From Marinobacter sp. AC-23 (GTDB lineage Bacteria; Pseudomonadota; Gammaproteobacteria; Pseudomonadales; Oleiphilaceae): a DNA stretch of 64,000 nucleotides. Shown here one piece after another: positions 9,269 through 17,808 of the stretch. The notes beneath the pieces were generated by a model, which was given only the letters and a program-made list of their open reading frames with translations, had not been told where the DNA came from and ran no database searches. The first letter of the stretch is position 1, and the number at the start of each line of letters is the position of its first letter. The stretch lies in assembly GCF_001858325.1 (NCBI RefSeq), contig NZ_MBPP01000025.1, positions 1 to 64,000 of the forward strand, written 5' to 3'. A program made the translations under genes and the position numbers.

Positions 9269-10036
9269 CTATTCCTCATAAATCATCTTGCGAGTCATGC
9301 CGCCGTCGATCACGAAGTTCTGGCCGGTCACAAAGCCGGCTTCGGGCGAGACCAGGTAGGCGACCATGGCCGCTACGTCGTTGGGTGTGCCGACGCGACC
9401 GCTGGGATGCTGATTGTGATCGGAATCCGACAGCGGCTGCGGCTCAGAGGGCGCATGAGCCTGCCAGGCACTGACATCTATCCAGCCCGGGCTTATGCTG
9501 TTGGCCCGCACATCGGGGCCCAGGCTCATGGCCAAAGCGTGGGTCAGGGCGATCAGGCCACCCTTGCTGGCGGCGTAAGCCTCGCTATGGGGCTCGGACT
9601 GCAGAGCGCGGGTGGAGGCCATGTTGACTATGCTGCCTCGGCTCTGGCGTAGGTGCGGCACAGTATGCTTTGCCATCAGGAAGGCGCCGGTCAGGTTGAC
9701 GTCGATTCGCCGTTGCCACTGGGCAAGCTCAAGCAACTCTATTGGGCCGGTTTCCGGATCCGCGATTCCCGCATTACTGACCATTGCGTCTAACCGCTCA
9801 CCCCATTTCACTGCCTCGGCCACGGCGGAAGCCACTTCGGGCTCGCGGGACACATCCGTTTCGATCAGCAGCAGGTTGCCGGGATTGTCGAAATCCTGTC
9901 TGCATGCCTTGATGGCTTCTGCATCTCTATCCAAGACCACAACTCGCCAGCCCTTGTTCAGGAAATAGGCGGCAATGCCCTTGCCGATGCCTTGGGCACC
10001 GCCGGTTATGAGTATGACCGGGAGTTGCTGTGTCAT
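9269..10036 (-). CDS. Short-chain dehydrogenase/reductase
   Basis: This is a classical SDR of 255 residues with an NAD(P)-dependent Rossmann fold. It shows the cofactor loop TGGAQGIG near 11-18, NAG near 88-90, the catalytic Ser of NMASTRAL near 138, YAASK near 153-157, and the C-terminal SPEAGFVTGQNFVIDGG near 230. Asp at position about 37 (VVLDRD) favours NAD(H) over NADP(H). The substrate cannot be told from sequence. It is transcribed away from the membrane-protein and fad genes' upstream side, with an 80-base gap to the next gene on the same strand. Confidence 0.9.
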   Translation of the reverse strand: MTQQLPVILITGGAQGIGKGIAAYFLNKGWRVVVLDRDAEAIKACRQDFDNPGNLLLIETDVSREPEVASAVAEAVKWGERLDAMVSNAGIADPETGPIELLELAQWQRRIDVNLTGAFLMAKHTVPHLRQSRGSIVNMASTRALQSEPHSEAYAASKGGLIALTHALAMSLGPDVRANSISPGWIDVSAWQAHAPSEPQPLSDSDHNQHPSGRVGTPNDVAAMVAYLVSPEAGFVTGQNFVIDGGMTRKMIYEE

Positions 10037-10115
10037 GGGTATTGCCTCTTTGTGATCAGAAAATGGAAATGGGGTGGGGTCTGTTTTAAGGCCCGGCTAA
10101 TTAAAGCCTCGTTAA

Positions 10116-11129
10116 TTAAAGCAAACCTGATTTGATCATATCGAAGGTGTCCAGAATCCGCGCCACAAACTGGTCTTTCGGGCGAAAGCTGCTTTGGGTG
10201 CTGAGTGTCACGTCTCGCTGCAGGTGGTCCAGTAGCTTGTGCAGGCGCCGACGATGCAGGCCAACCGCCGCCTGAACGGGATCGAAAATAACACCAGATA
10301 AGGCCGCAAACGCCGCCAGTGTGGCCATAACAGCAACCATCACGCTGGCCGTTGTCGCCAGCGAAGGCTCCGGTGGAAACCAGCTGTAATACCACCCGCC
10401 GATGGTTTCACCCAGGATAAAGTCCTGAGCGGCCAGGGTCGTTGCGACCATGGAGGCGAGCACCACCCCAAGCCCAATACCACCCGGAGTAAACTTCTGG
10501 AACGCGAACGCCCCCAGCACCGTGCAGGAAATACTGTTGGTGATGTCGGCAGACGCTGTTCGGGTTATCCGGTACTGACTGAGCGCGTCGGCGACCAGCG
10601 GTTCAGTCAGTTTGCTAAACCGCTGGTGATCGACCGGCTTTGAGGTATGGCGCTCATAGACCGCCTCCAGCGCCTCAATCAGATAGTTCTCCAGTATTGG
10701 GTATGCCTGGCCATCATTCAGCAGATCCACCAGGATAAGGTGCGAGATGTGTTGTTGTACCCGTGTCGTAAAACCGGCGGGTAGACGATTTGCCACACTG
10801 TGTAGCCACTTCAGGCCTGTACGTTTGGGGGCCAGAATTTTTATCAGGCATGCCAGCGCGTACACCGGCGCCCACAGCAGGTTGATGGGGGCCCGCAACA
10901 TGTCCCATCCCAGCGCCATCCGGTTGGTCGCTATGGCACCGGGATAATGAAAATGACGGTCAATAAACGCCGGTACCCGCGCCCGACAGTCGTCAAAGTA
11001 GCGCTCGATGCCTGAGCGGATTGCCTGCTCTATCTCAGCTTCGGATACGTTTTGCTCAGGCGATGTGGCAAGGGGCATAGTGATAGGCGTATTTACAGGC
11101 AAATGAGTGTCTCGCGCATTAAACCGCAA
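10116..11129 (-). CDS. Uncharacterised membrane protein of 337 residues
   Basis: I do not recognise a characterised family. The N-terminal half is soluble and charged, with VSEAEIEQAIRSGIERYFDDCRARV near 29-53 and a short hydrophobic segment near 80-95 (LLWAPVYALACLIKIL). The C-terminal half has at least three likely membrane segments, about 205-245 (VLGAFAFQKFTPGGIGLGVVLASMV) and 258-285 (TASVMVAVMATLAAFAALSGVIF). The end is again soluble. A short damaged copy of its residues 27-42 lies at 16824-16875, see that entry. It follows the FadJ-like gene by 28 bases on the same strand, and the dispersed motif at 11143-11159 sits in that gap. Confidence 0.7.
   Translation of the reverse strand: MRFNARDTHLPVNTPITMPLATSPEQNVSEAEIEQAIRSGIERYFDDCRARVPAFIDRHFHYPGAIATNRMALGWDMLRAPINLLWAPVYALACLIKILAPKRTGLKWLHSVANRLPAGFTTRVQQHISHLILVDLLNDGQAYPILENYLIEALEAVYERHTSKPVDHQRFSKLTEPLVADALSQYRITRTASADITNSISCTVLGAFAFQKFTPGGIGLGVVLASMVATTLAAQDFILGETIGGWYYSWFPPEPSLATTASVMVAVMATLAAFAALSGVIFDPVQAAVGLHRRRLHKLLDHLQRDVTLSTQSSFRPKDQFVARILDTFDMIKSGLL
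11011..11034 (-). repeat. Direct repeat, copy A, inside the membrane protein gene
   Basis: These 24 bases are identical and in the same orientation to 16824-16847. Here they encode part of IEQAIRSG in the membrane protein. Weaker similarity continues for about 27 bases on the higher-coordinate side and stops sharply at 11011 on the other side. Confidence 0.85.
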
Positions 11130-11142
11130 TTGAGCAAAAATC

Positions 11143-11159
11143 GGGACAGATTTATTTTT
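11143..11159 (+). repeat. Dispersed GGGACAGA motif, copy 1
   Basis: GGGACAGATTTATTTTT, preceded by AAAAATC, overlaps the end of the FadJ-like gene. It matches 14 of 17 bases of the copy at 47079-47095. I recall this kind of word (GGGACAGACCTATTTTT) as a repeat found near REP-type transposases in gammaproteobacteria. No transposase is present here. Confidence 0.45.
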
Positions 11160-13275
11160 ACGGCCTCACCGGCCAACCCGCGTCCGGTTGGAACCGCTGG
11201 CCATATCGGTCGGCCAGGCTAACCAGTTGTTGCCGGATGTTATCAAACCCACGGTCATGGGCATACTTCATTGGCCCGCCACGGAAAGGCGCAAAACCGG
11301 TGCCGAAAACCATGGCCCCGTCGGCCATGTCTTCATCGGCAACAACCTTCTCGCGAATGCAGGCCATACAGGCGTTCAGCATGGGTAAAAGCAGGCGATC
11401 CAGGGCATCGTCAGGCGCTGAGGTCGTTTCGTCCTTCTTAACGGCTTTGCCGTCTTTCCATTGGTACAGGCCTTCGCCAGATTTCTTGCCCAACTTCCCC
11501 TCTTCCACTAAATCTGTCAGCCATTTCGGGGAATCCGGCATGTTGGTATCCAGGCGCTCCCTAAGCATGTCAGACACACTGATACAAATATCGAGCCCGA
11601 CCTGGTCTGCCAGCTCGATGGGCCCCATTGGCATGCCGAAGTCCTCCGCTAACTTGTCGATGGTTTCCGCCTGAATACCTTCATCCAGCATGGTGATAGC
11701 TTCGACCAGATACGGCGTCAACGCCCGATTAACCAGAAAGCCCGGGGCGGTGGCAACAGGCGCTGGCAAGCGGTTGGTCTGGCCGACAAAGGCTCTGGCC
11801 CGATTATAGGTAGTCTCTGAGATGGCATCGTGTGTGACCACCTCCACCAGCGGCATGCTGGCCACCGGGTTAAAGAAGTGCAGGCCAACCAGTCGTTCGG
11901 GGTTTTTCAGTCCTTCCTGCAGACTTTCAAGTGGAATACTGGACGTATTGGTCGCCAGGATAGCGTTTTCTTTCAGTTTGGGTTCTGCTTCGGCATAGAC
12001 CTTGTGTTTGATGTCCTTTTTCTCGGGGACGGCTTCAATGACAAGGTCCGCCTGGCTGACGCCGTGGTTCTGGAAATCCGGGATCATATTATCCAGAATA
12101 TCGCGGGTTTCTGATCGGGAGCGATGCTTCTTCTCGCACAGCTTCGACAGTTTCGCCACGGCCTGGGCAATTTTCTCCGGCTCCATATCGAAAAGGGTGA
12201 CTTTCAAACCCTGGAAAGCACACCAGCCAGCGATGTCTCCCCCCATTTCACCGGCCCCGATTACATGAACGTGGTGGATCGGTTCCACATCGGCCCGGGT
12301 GATGCCTTTCATTTTCTCCCGAAGAAAGAACACGCGCACAAGGTTGCGGGAGGCGTCCGTATTCAGCAGCTGAGCGAAGGACTTGAGTTCCGCCTTGCGC
12401 ATGGCTTTGCCATGGCCGCCGTGAGTCTCCCACAGATCGATCAAGGCCTTGGGAGCAGGGTAGTGCTCTGGGGGCGCTTTACTGAAGGTCTTTGCGCGCA
12501 TCTGACGGGCTTGGATCTGCCGCGCCGGGCGGGTGCTCAGCAGGCGCTCACGAAGGCCGTTGCCGTTGTGTTTTAGGTCACCCTGAGCGGCAGCGCGAAT
12601 TGCCGCCTCCACGTGGCGCTCCTGAATCACGTCATCCACAAGTCCTAGCTTTTTAGCCTTGCTGTCATGGGTGTTTTTGCCAGTCAGCATCATGGTCATG
12701 GCTTCAATGGGGTCAATCAGGTGGGTGAGGCGGTCCGTCCCTCCAAGGCCTGGATGCAGGCCAAGTTGCACCTCCGGGAAACCCAGTTTGGCTCCGGCAA
12801 TGGCCAGCCGGTGGTCGCAACACAGTGCCATCTCCAGACCACCGCCCAGGCAGGCACCGTGGATCACGGCGATTTTGGTAAATGGCAATGCTTCAAAGCG
12901 GTCGACCACCTCGTGGGCGCGGGAGAGCTTTTTGATCGCCTCCTCTTCCGATTGCAACTCTTTGAACTCGGAAATATCGGCGCCCATGCAAAAACCGGAT
13001 GATTTAATGGAGCGAAGGGCGAGGGCTTTGGGTGGGTCGTTTTCGAGATCGCTGACAATCGAATCAAGCTCTTCCAGAACATCGGCCGAGAGCACGTTAA
13101 CGCTCGCCTCATGCTTGTCAAAAAGAAGCCAGGCGACATCGTTGTTGTCGCAGCCCAGGCGCCAGTGTTTCCAGTTGTTCCCGTGGCTGGCTTGGTTGCT
13201 TGATTGCTCATTGGTGCTGAATGGTCCCAGCGCCATTTCACGGGCGCTTAGTGCTTTGAGAATATGACCGGTCAT
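11158..13275 (-). CDS. FadJ-like enoyl-CoA hydratase / 3-hydroxyacyl-CoA dehydrogenase
   Basis: This bifunctional beta-oxidation enzyme has 705 residues. The start at 13275 (MTGHILKALS) has a strong AAGGAGG site, and the longer open frame upstream is not needed. The hydratase domain (about 25-300) shows the oxyanion and catalytic regions GACLGGGLEMALCCDHRLA near 130 and FPEVQLGLHPGLGG near 155. The dehydrogenase domain carries the NAD motif VIGAGEMGGDIA near 322 and LHFFNPVASMPLVEVV near 455, with the C-terminal dimerisation domain after APGFLVNRAL. It acts on acyl-CoA chains in the cytoplasm. The FadI-like thiolase gene lies 20 bases upstream, giving a complete fadI-fadJ style operon. Confidence 0.93.
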   Translation of the reverse strand: MTGHILKALSAREMALGPFSTNEQSSNQASHGNNWKHWRLGCDNNDVAWLLFDKHEASVNVLSADVLEELDSIVSDLENDPPKALALRSIKSSGFCMGADISEFKELQSEEEAIKKLSRAHEVVDRFEALPFTKIAVIHGACLGGGLEMALCCDHRLAIAGAKLGFPEVQLGLHPGLGGTDRLTHLIDPIEAMTMMLTGKNTHDSKAKKLGLVDDVIQERHVEAAIRAAAQGDLKHNGNGLRERLLSTRPARQIQARQMRAKTFSKAPPEHYPAPKALIDLWETHGGHGKAMRKAELKSFAQLLNTDASRNLVRVFFLREKMKGITRADVEPIHHVHVIGAGEMGGDIAGWCAFQGLKVTLFDMEPEKIAQAVAKLSKLCEKKHRSRSETRDILDNMIPDFQNHGVSQADLVIEAVPEKKDIKHKVYAEAEPKLKENAILATNTSSIPLESLQEGLKNPERLVGLHFFNPVASMPLVEVVTHDAISETTYNRARAFVGQTNRLPAPVATAPGFLVNRALTPYLVEAITMLDEGIQAETIDKLAEDFGMPMGPIELADQVGLDICISVSDMLRERLDTNMPDSPKWLTDLVEEGKLGKKSGEGLYQWKDGKAVKKDETTSAPDDALDRLLLPMLNACMACIREKVVADEDMADGAMVFGTGFAPFRGGPMKYAHDRGFDNIRQQLVSLADRYGQRFQPDAGWPVRP

Positions 13276-13295
13276 GGTTTTCCTCCTTAAAGCTG

Positions 13296-14654
13296 TTAGA
13301 CCGTTTCGATCAAAATGGCGCCTGATTGGCCACCGCCAATGCATTCGGTTGCGATACCGCGCTTTAACTTCTTTCGGCGCAGCGCGTTTACCAGGTGGAG
13401 CACAATCCGGTTGCCGCTGGTGCCAACCGGGTGACCCAGGGCGATAGCGCCACCATCGACATTCAGGCGTTCGGGATCGAGACACCCCATGGGTTCGTCC
13501 AGCCCCAGTGCGACGCGGCAGAACTCAGGGTCTTCCCAGGCTGACGTGCAGGCCAGAACCTGTGCCGCAAAAGCTTCGTTGATCTCCCAGAGGTCTATAT
13601 CGTTCAGACCGGAGTTATGGCGCTTGAGGATTTCGGTGGCACTCAGGGTTGGGCCAAGTCCCATGATTTTTGGGTCCAGCGCTGACCATTCGCTGTCTTT
13701 GATTATGGCGAGTGGTTCCAGCCCATATTTTTCAACCGCTTCTTCCGATGCCAGAATCAACCAAGAGGCGCCGTCGGTAATCTGGGAGCTGTTCCCCGGC
13801 GTGACTTGGCCGTACGGCGGCTCGAACGCTGGCTTGAGCTTGGCAAGGGCGTCTACGGACGTATCTGCTCGCACACCGTCATCCTGCGTATAGAGAGTGC
13901 CGTCGGATGTAACGGCAGGCACAACCTCGCCGTCGAGCCAGCCTTCGCGCTGGGCTTTGGCCAGTCGCTGGTGGCTGCTGACGGCATACTCATCAGCGGC
14001 TTGGCGGGTGATGTTGAATTGCTGTGCCAGCACTTCGGCGGTTTGCCCCATGCTCAGGCCTACGATGGGATCGGTCAGCCCCTTTGCCAGGCTGATTTCC
14101 GGTTTGAACTGGCTGGGGCTGAATTGAGCCAGTTGGCGAGCATAGTCCTGGGGTGATGAGGCGCTATTCAGCCCGGCGAGCCAGCGCGCTGCGTCTTCCG
14201 TGAGCATCATTGGTGCTTTGCTTAGCGCCTCCGCACCGCCTGCCAGAATCAGATTACTGTGCCCGTCACGGATGTATTTGTAGGCGGTATCAATCGACTG
14301 CATACCGGACCCGCAATTGATCTGCACAGTAAAGGCCGGCATGGCCTCGCCCATGCCCAGACGCAAGGCGGCCACTCGTGCTGGATTCATTTCTTCGGGG
14401 AGTACGTTAACGCAACCAAGAATAACCAGGTCGAAGGCGCTTGCCGGTATGGGCTGCCGCAAAAGCAGCGGGCGGCCGCACTGGACAGCTAGGTCAACGG
14501 GTGTGAACGGACCGGGTTGGCCGCGGGCCTTAATGAAGGGTGTGCGGGCGCCATCGACAATATAGACAAGCCTGGGGGATCTGGCCGACTTGTCGGTGCC
14601 GGAAGCCTGGTTTGTTGATTGAACGGTTTCTGAGTTTGAAGATCTCCGTGGCAT
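13296..14654 (-). CDS. Thiolase (acetyl-CoA acyltransferase), FadI-like
   Basis: This is a thiolase of 452 residues catalysing CoA-dependent cleavage of 3-ketoacyl-CoA, the last step of the beta-oxidation cycle. The acyl-accepting Cys lies in QINCGSGMQS near residue 113. NEAFAAQ near 358, the catalytic His in GHPVGTSG near 410 and the second Cys in ECIGGGQSGA near 439 are all present. About 28 residues at the N-terminus are a Ser/Thr-rich extension before RLVYIVDGARTPF. The start is nevertheless supported by an AAAGGAGGA site nine bases upstream. It precedes the FadJ-like gene by 20 bases. It could also supply acetoacetyl-CoA for polymer synthesis, since no phaA gene accompanies phaCB here (inference). 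Confidence 0.92.
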   Translation of the reverse strand: MPRRSSNSETVQSTNQASGTDKSARSPRLVYIVDGARTPFIKARGQPGPFTPVDLAVQCGRPLLLRQPIPASAFDLVILGCVNVLPEEMNPARVAALRLGMGEAMPAFTVQINCGSGMQSIDTAYKYIRDGHSNLILAGGAEALSKAPMMLTEDAARWLAGLNSASSPQDYARQLAQFSPSQFKPEISLAKGLTDPIVGLSMGQTAEVLAQQFNITRQAADEYAVSSHQRLAKAQREGWLDGEVVPAVTSDGTLYTQDDGVRADTSVDALAKLKPAFEPPYGQVTPGNSSQITDGASWLILASEEAVEKYGLEPLAIIKDSEWSALDPKIMGLGPTLSATEILKRHNSGLNDIDLWEINEAFAAQVLACTSAWEDPEFCRVALGLDEPMGCLDPERLNVDGGAIALGHPVGTSGNRIVLHLVNALRRKKLKRGIATECIGGGQSGAILIETV

Positions 14655-14799
14655 TGATGTTCCTCCTTTGTCTGATCGGGCGATTTCGCAAGTACGGCGA
14701 ATCTGATCAGGAAAGAACTGCTGGTGAGCTTTCCTTATTACTATGAATATTAGTTACAGCAATCAAAAAATTCCATGACTGAAGCGGGTTGCCCGGTTT

Positions 14800-16786
14800 C
14801 TATCGCCCCGAGGCCCAACTGCCTTGGGCCAGTTGCATTGCCCGATTGACTTCATCGGTTGGGACATCGCTTGGCTCGCCCTTTTCCAGCGGGTCATAGT
14901 GAAATACATACAACCTGGAGGCGAACTCGGCCACCGGCAAAGACGCTTCACCGAAACGCTCGCCATGGCCCTGGGTTGAGGTGACGATTCCCTGGCCCCA
15001 GTTTTGCCCACTGTCGTTGTTGGGGTTGAAAAAATAGACCCGCATAACCTCGTCTGGATCCAGCGAAAGCCGCTGGATGGTAATGGCGTGCCAGCCAAGA
15101 AAGCGCGTGGCGCTGTCGGTCACCGCAATACCGGCCGGTTGGGGCTGATGACCGGGATGTTGCCATTGTAAAAGGGGTGATAGGCGGCATAAAAGTCGCG
15201 AATAAACCCTTCAAAGTCTTTCAGACTACCCGTGAAAACATCCACGGCTATGCGAAATCCGTGGCCGACATGATCGCCGTGGAATTCAGCGTTAACCCAC
15301 TTGTGAGGGTCTTCTCCGCGCCCGATACTGCGTCGACCCATTTCAAAATAGATGCGATCCAGGTGCGGCACGGTCAGCAGTGATACTGCATCCACATCCA
15401 CCGGCGGCTCGGTCGCCAGCCCGGTGCCAAGTTCCCGCGAAGAAATACTGTTGCCTTCAAAGCGCATTACGATTTCATCGTCGCGCGCCGCCCAAGCAAG
15501 GATCCGAAGCAGCTCTGCCGGCATGTTGTAAGCCCACATGGAGAGGGCGCGCGTAGACTGGCAGGTGGGATAGTTGCCCTGTCCTATCCCTAGTGGGCGC
15601 CCGAGCACATTGAGCACGTCGGCGAGCAAAAAACATTCGGGGGAACGGCTGCTCCCAAAGACGGTCACAATTTTCTCGGCCGCGGCATCGCACAGCGATA
15701 GGCGTATCTGGCGCCACAGGGAAGGCGCCACCGAAGGCGCGTAGAGAATACCCCGCTCAAGCATCATGGCCAGGCCATAGGCACACTGGCTGGTCTCTGG
15801 AAACAGAGCTTCGTCAATCAGGGTGTGAATCAACGCAGGGTAGCAGTTAAACGCGTCTGCACCTGTGTAGCTGAGCCCCAAAGCCGTGGGGATCAGAGCA
15901 TTCCAGCGGCCGCGCAGGTAGCGCACGAACACCGGCATGTAGGCCGATACCAGGCCAGTACTGTGCATGGCGTGGGCAAAGGCGATGGCTTCTTGAAGCA
16001 GGGTGGCATCGTCCATTTCCGCCAGACGTTCAGTGTAGACATTAAAGCCGGGATCTTCACGGCAACCCTCGGTGGGGCTGAATACGGCGTTAATCAGCTG
16101 CAGTGCGTCGTCGCTAACTTCGCCATCCAGGCGTCCGGTTTTTCCATGCAGACCGCTATTTGGGTCACCATCTGTTTGACACCATCAACCTGGACCGGGC
16201 GCTGCGCCAGAATCCGCCAGACTTCGGCCACCAGGTGTTCCAGAAGGTTGTCGTAGCCCAGATGCCTGAGCAGGTAGCGATACAGGTTCTGAACGGCGTA
16301 GCCAAGCCTATCGGGTCGCAGTCGGTCGCTCTCATGGAGATCACCGACCACCAGGTCGAGGTTCAACGCCAGTACCTGGGCGAGAAAGTGATGGGCGTGC
16401 TCCGCCGAGATAGACGCGTGGGTGTAATCGCCTTTTGCCACCGCCAAAAGGCGAATCTGGCTCAGGCTTTCAACCATTGTTGCAGCCGGTTCACCGTGGC
16501 GAACCGTGCGTGCGGCCAGTGAGGGCACCAGTGTTTGGGGGTAGTCCCAATCGCTCCCACCAAAGAACCCGGCCGCCTCAATGGCGGGCACGCGTTCGTA
16601 AAGCGCTTCCAGGCCCTCAGGGCTGAACATCAGGGGCTGTGCAGCATCGATCACTTCGAATACCGGCGAGACACCCTCAATAGTATTGCGTTCAGCAAGG
16701 CGGTTGAGGGCCGCGTCTAGTGGCTTCACAAACTCAACAGGCGCGCCGCTACTTTGATTTTCAGATTCATGATTTGCTTTAGCCAT
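14800..16786 (-). CDS. Uncharacterised 662-residue protein with Cys/His/Asn triad-like motifs
   Basis: I do not recognise a named family. The gene is broken twice. Adding an A to the A5 run (reverse strand) at 16139-16143 and a C to the C4 run at 15141-15144 restores one 662-residue reading frame. The N-terminal 400 residues are helical with no visible motif or signal peptide. The C-terminal part holds three landmarks that resemble papain/calpain-type hydrolases. They are Cys about 409 in NYPTCQSTRALSMWAYNM, His about 567 in GWHAITIQRL, and Asn about 588 in VYFFNPNNDSGQNWGQG, similar to the H-A-x-x-V and N-P-W-G elements of calpains. The second break separates Cys from His and Asn. The gene sits 145 bases upstream of the FadI-like gene on the same strand. 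Function as a thiol hydrolase or transferase is inference. Confidence 0.6.
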
Positions 16787-16823
16787 AGCGTCCTATCCTT
16801 TAGCTAACCTTAGAATATGTCAA

Positions 16824-16847
16824 CCTGAGCGGATTGCCTGCTCTATC
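16824..16847 (-). repeat. Direct repeat, copy B
   Basis: This is identical over 24 bases to 11011-11034 and in the same orientation. The two copies bracket 5.8 kb that holds the start of the membrane-protein gene, the FadJ-like and FadI-like genes and the 662-residue protein gene. Confidence 0.85.
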
Positions 16848-16875
16848 GCAACTTTGGAGACATTTTACTCGGCTA
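16824..16875 (-). pseudogene. Relic of a second copy of the membrane protein's N-terminus
   Basis: Reading the reverse strand down from 16875 gives E, stop, N-V-S-K-V-A-I-E-Q-A-I-R-S-G and then a stop. The intact protein at 10116-11129 has E-Q-N-V-S-E-A-E-I-E-Q-A-I-R-S-G. The relic is thus homologous to residues about 27-42, with a stop in place of Gln, and is cut sharply at 16824. It lies in the 101-base gap between the amidohydrolase gene and the 662-residue protein gene. It is too short to be expressed and is best read as a recombination or insertion scar. Confidence 0.65.
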
Positions 16876-16887
16876 TTCGCTTTTGTT

Positions 16888-17772
16888 TTAGGTGAACTGA
16901 TACAGGCGATCGGGGTTAGCTACGAGGATAGCCTGACGACCAGAAGAGTCAGGTACCAGCCTCAAAAACTCATCAACAAGAGTGGCATCGTTGGGCATGG
17001 CCCCTGGCAGCTTTACGTGCGGCCAGTCTGTGCCAAATAGGCAACGGTCTTCGCGCGCTGCGCGCAGCGACAGGAAAAAAGGATCAACATCTGTGAACGG
17101 TGCCTGGTCCAGAGCGCTGATGCGGTTTGGGCCTGTGAGTTTTACCCAGGTTCGTCCATCTGCTAGTAGGCTCAGAAGCTCTTTAAAGCCTGGGTGGTTG
17201 ATGCCGAACGAGGCCGGTACATGGCCCATGTGGTCTACCACTGAGGGCACCGGCAAATTGTTTAGTCGTTCTGCAAGGCGCTCAAACTTTGATACATCAA
17301 CCAAAAACTGAATATGCCAATTCAGCGGCTTAATGCGATCAGCGAGGGCTTTGACGTCATCAAAGGTGACTCCGCCCGGGAACACCATGTTTACTCGGAT
17401 CCCACGCACCCCTACTTTGTGCATGTAGTGTAATTCGTCATCACTGACATGGCGGTCGACGACGGCAATTCCCCGCCATTGCAGCTCATCGTCAGCGGTG
17501 ATGCTGGATATGGTGTCTAGCATCCTGCTGTTATCGGTCCCATAGACACTTGGTTGCACTAACACCGCCCGATCAAAACCAAGGGTTTTTAACAGGTGTC
17601 GGTAAGCAGTTTCGCTGGCATCGGGCGGTGTGTAGTTTCGATCTGGATGATAGGGGTAGCGTTCTTGGGGGCCAAAGAGATGAGCGTGGGTGTCACAGGC
17701 GCCAGCAGGTAGCTTTTGAGCAGGCTGGCCGGGAGCTGGATCCGGTGCTGGTATATCAGAAGGCGCAATCAT
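16888..17772 (-). CDS. Amidohydrolase-2 family protein, lactonase-like
   Basis: This is a TIM-barrel metal-dependent hydrolase of 294 residues. The N-terminal metal motif is DTHAH near residue 27. FLVDVSKF near 155, VVDHMGHV near 178 and the catalytic Asp in FGTDWPHV near 247 follow the family pattern. The layout (CDTHAHLFGP, YTPPDA, GTDWPH) is close to 2-pyrone-4,6-dicarboxylate hydrolase (LigI) and its relatives, which open lactone rings. The gene is the last of a dctP-dctQ-dctM-hydrolase operon, starting 36 bases after the dctM stop. It therefore probably processes whatever organic acid or lactone the TRAP transporter imports. The substrate is not determined. Confidence 0.85.
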   Translation of the reverse strand: MIAPSDIPAPDPAPGQPAQKLPAGACDTHAHLFGPQERYPYHPDRNYTPPDASETAYRHLLKTLGFDRAVLVQPSVYGTDNSRMLDTISSITADDELQWRGIAVVDRHVSDDELHYMHKVGVRGIRVNMVFPGGVTFDDVKALADRIKPLNWHIQFLVDVSKFERLAERLNNLPVPSVVDHMGHVPASFGINHPGFKELLSLLADGRTWVKLTGPNRISALDQAPFTDVDPFFLSLRAAREDRCLFGTDWPHVKLPGAMPNDATLVDEFLRLVPDSSGRQAILVANPDRLYQFT

Positions 17773-17808
17773 CGTCGGTTTCTCACTTGTTGGTCATGAG
17801 TGTCATAG

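Noticed and set aside
13276..13485. N-terminal extension of the FadJ-like gene
   Set aside because: The ATG at 13275 has a strong AAGGAGG site, and the extension would overlap the FadI-like coding region without family similarity.
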